Origin: Planctomycetaceae bacterium
Lineage (GTDB): Bacteria; Planctomycetota; Planctomycetia; Planctomycetales; Planctomycetaceae
NCBI GenBank assembly: GCA_021732995.1
Contig: JAKFWA010000012.1
Location: forward strand, 88,013 to 152,012
Direction of reading: 5' to 3'
DNA: 64,000 nucleotides
Notes under the pieces: model-generated
Database searches by the model: none
What the model was told of the DNA's origin: nothing
The model's input: the letters and a program-made list of their open reading frames with translations, nothing else
Translations under genes and position numbers: made by a program
In this document: positions 62,532 to 64,000 of the stretch, in pieces
How the letters are laid out: every line of letters starts with the position of its first letter
Position numbering within the stretch: the stretch's first letter is position 1

Positions 62532-64000
62532 CTAGCTCTTCTTGAAGTCCAGGCCAGGCTCCTTGTCGCCGTCGCCGATCATCTTGAACTTGAACAGCGA
62601 AGGATTGGCGAAGTCGATCTCGGCGAGCATCGTGCCACCGCCATCTTCGGTCTCAAGTGCGAGATTGTTCTGGTCAACGGCAAAGGCGCCCTTCACAGAT
62701 TGCTTCTCTTTGCCGCGCGAGTACGTCCACACAAAGCTACCGTCCTTCGCCAGGTCAAGCTGGAATGCGGCTCCCTTGCTGGTCGCTTTCCATGTGCCCA
62801 CGAATTGTTCGGCTTTGAGCACCTTCTCCGGCGGCACGGTCGGCGGTGCAGGTGGGACTGCTGCCGTCTGTGACGCATCAACAGGAGTTGTCATGGCGAC
62901 CAACTGCGTGAGCAACTTGTCACTCGGCAACAGCGATTGCGCCAGCTTGAACTGCTTGGCCGCATTCTCACCGTAACTGCACGTTTGATAGTGATAGCCC
63001 AGCAAGAACTGAGCGTCCGGCGAGTTCGCATTGGTTTTGGCGAAGCTTTCCAGTTCACGAAGCTGCTTCGTGTATGGTTCAACGCCAGGATACAGGCTCA
63101 TCATCGTGGTCCAGTCCCAACCGGGACCGGCCGAGAGAACGGCATACGTCGCCGCAGCTGATTCGGGATACTTCTTAAGAGCAAACAGGACCAGCCCACG
63201 GAATTCATGCACGACGGTGTCACGCGGCATGGTCTTCAACGTCGTATCGAGCTTAGTCAACGCACTCGTGTAATCGCCGCTGTAGAACAACGTACGTGCT
63301 TCTTCAAACGCCGCCAGGCCCTCGTCGGTCGGCTGTGGTTCTGACGATGGGGGATGTGTCCCAGGATCGGTCGCCGCCGCAGTTGTTGAACTACCGCTAT
63401 CGCCGTAAGCAACCAGCGGTTCCGAATAGTCGTAACCGGAAGAACCCCCGTCCGAGGAATACGGGTTCGAGTATCCCCAATAACCCCAACCGTAGCCAAT
63501 GCGATTGACGCCCCATGCCGTCAGACCAATTGCGGCTGCGGCGGGATGGTTGTCCCACATGTAGTTCCAACCATCGCCAGGTTGCCAACCACCGTGATAC
63601 CAATCACCGTAGTTGTCTAACTTGCCGTCGGTCCAGTTCTGCCAGTCTTCACGATTGTTGTCTCGCCACCCTTGGCGATCATCCTGTCGGTCGTTGCGGT
63701 GCTGCTGCCAGTCTTCGCGGCCGTTTGACATACGGTCGCTGAGGTTCGAGCGTCGGTCCTCCAGCGTGTTCGGTCGATTGGCCATGCGATCCTGCACGCG
63801 TGCACCTTGATTCGGCAGTCGCGAAGCTACCGCGCCACCCGCAATTCCAGCACCCGCAGCTCCGAGTCCGGGCAGTCGATTCGCCGGAAGTTGAGAGATA
63901 CCAGGTCTATTCGCAATGCCTGATCCCCCCGCCCCGGGGCGGTTGGCAATACCTGGCCCGGCTCCCGGTCGATTCGCAATCCCTCCCCCCGAACCAATTC
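62532..64000 (-). CDS. repeat-rich TPR-containing protein (5' end outside window)
   Basis: The frame stays open to the right edge, so the N terminus is missing; 488 residues are visible. The edge-proximal part has Gly/Pro-rich repeats with GIANRPGAG-type units (IANRPGAGPG, IANRPGAGGS, IANRPGISQ), then MANRPN, followed by a region full of Arg, Asp, Asn and Trp (GREDWQQHRNDRQDDRQGW, NREDWQNW). A Gly/Tyr-rich hydrophobic stretch (AAAAIGLTAWGVNRIGYGWGYWGYSNP) is next. TPR-like helices occur between FEEARTLFYSGDYTSALTKLDTTL and YGENAAKQFKLAQSLLP. The end is a beta domain (FVGTWKATSKGAAFQLDLAKDGSFVWTYSRG). Probably exported; I do not recognise a named family. Confidence 0.75.
   Translation of the reverse strand, partial: IGSGGGIANRPGAGPGIANRPGAGGSGIANRPGISQLPANRLPGLGAAGAGIAGGAVASRLPNQGARVQDRMANRPNTLEDRRSNLSDRMSNGREDWQQHRNDRQDDRQGWRDNNREDWQNWTDGKLDNYGDWYHGGWQPGDGWNYMWDNHPAAAAIGLTAWGVNRIGYGWGYWGYSNPYSSDGGSSGYDYSEPLVAYGDSGSSTTAAATDPGTHPPSSEPQPTDEGLAAFEEARTLFYSGDYTSALTKLDTTLKTMPRDTVVHEFRGLVLFALKKYPESAAATYAVLSAGPGWDWTTMMSLYPGVEPYTKQLRELESFAKTNANSPDAQFLLGYHYQTCSYGENAAKQFKLAQSLLPSDKLLTQLVAMTTPVDASQTAAVPPAPPTVPPEKVLKAEQFVGTWKATSKGAAFQLDLAKDGSFVWTYSRGKEKQSVKGAFAVDQNNLALETEDGGGTMLAEIDFANPSLFKFKMIGDGDKEPGLDFKKS

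Overview
The window reads as chromosomal DNA of a planctomycete (order Planctomycetales is my inference). The markers are two DUF1559 pseudopilin-like proteins, a DUF1552 Tat-exported protein, the start of a Planctomycete-cytochrome/DUF1592-type protein, a large exported FAD-dependent oxidoreductase, and a sulfatase next to its formylglycine-generating enzyme. I found no rRNA, tRNA, CRISPR array, prophage or insertion sequence.

Layout. 1-7724 (minus): a DUF1592-type cytochrome cut by the window edge, a three-gene phospholipid operon (CDP-alcohol phosphatidyltransferase, PlsC-like acyltransferase, CdsA-like cytidylyltransferase), a small-protein/nucleotidyltransferase pair, DUF1552 and an FAD oxidoreductase. 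7848-29840 (plus): a nitrilase/DJ-1 fusion; a complete sulfate-to-cysteine cluster (Rrf2 regulator, two sulfate-binding proteins, a BON-domain membrane protein, a DUF1559 pseudopilin, CysT, CysW, CysA, a YezD-like small protein, CysK, CysE); a TPR/zinc-ribbon membrane protein; a second DUF1559 gene; then a PhyH oxygenase, an MFS carrier, an ArsI-like/methyltransferase-like fusion and a CobW-type GTPase. 29860-31643 (minus): a glycosyltransferase and a methyltransferase. 31644-32735 has no convincing gene but contains strong dyads. 32736-39338: a tripartite RND efflux system, with pump and adaptor on minus and a TolC-like factor divergent on plus. 39440-64000 (all minus): a carbon, phosphate and energy run with a GH13 enzyme, a HAD/2H fusion, sulfatase plus FGE, a DUF4239-like protein, a GH63-like glucosidase, a BASS transporter, a LOG-family protein, a ROK kinase, a frameshifted acetate kinase, a glycogen phosphorylase remnant, a glycerol-1-phosphate-dehydrogenase-like enzyme, a HAD phosphatase, phosphoketolase, PPK2, a YHS-like protein, NrfA, NrfH, and a repeat-rich protein cut by the right edge.

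How the genes fit together. In the sulfur cluster, sulfate is captured by two binding proteins, imported by CysTWA, and the reduced sulfur is fixed by CysE and CysK, with the Rrf2/CymR-type regulator at the head. The unexplained passengers are the pseudopilin and the BON/anchor protein. In the right half, phosphoketolase makes acetyl phosphate and acetate kinase would convert it to acetate and ATP; PPK2 and a possible polyphosphate glucokinase link this to polyphosphate, and the GH13, GH63 and glycogen phosphorylase genes link it to stored glucan. Two members of that route look damaged: ackA by one frameshift, glgP down to an N-terminal stub. NrfHA adds nitrite ammonification.

Most promising items: the pseudopilin-containing sulfate cluster, the ArsI-like/methyltransferase-like fusion, the HAD/2H phosphoesterase fusion, the N-terminally duplicated TPR protein, and the decayed members of the phosphoketolase array. 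All homology calls come from reading motifs; no database search was run.
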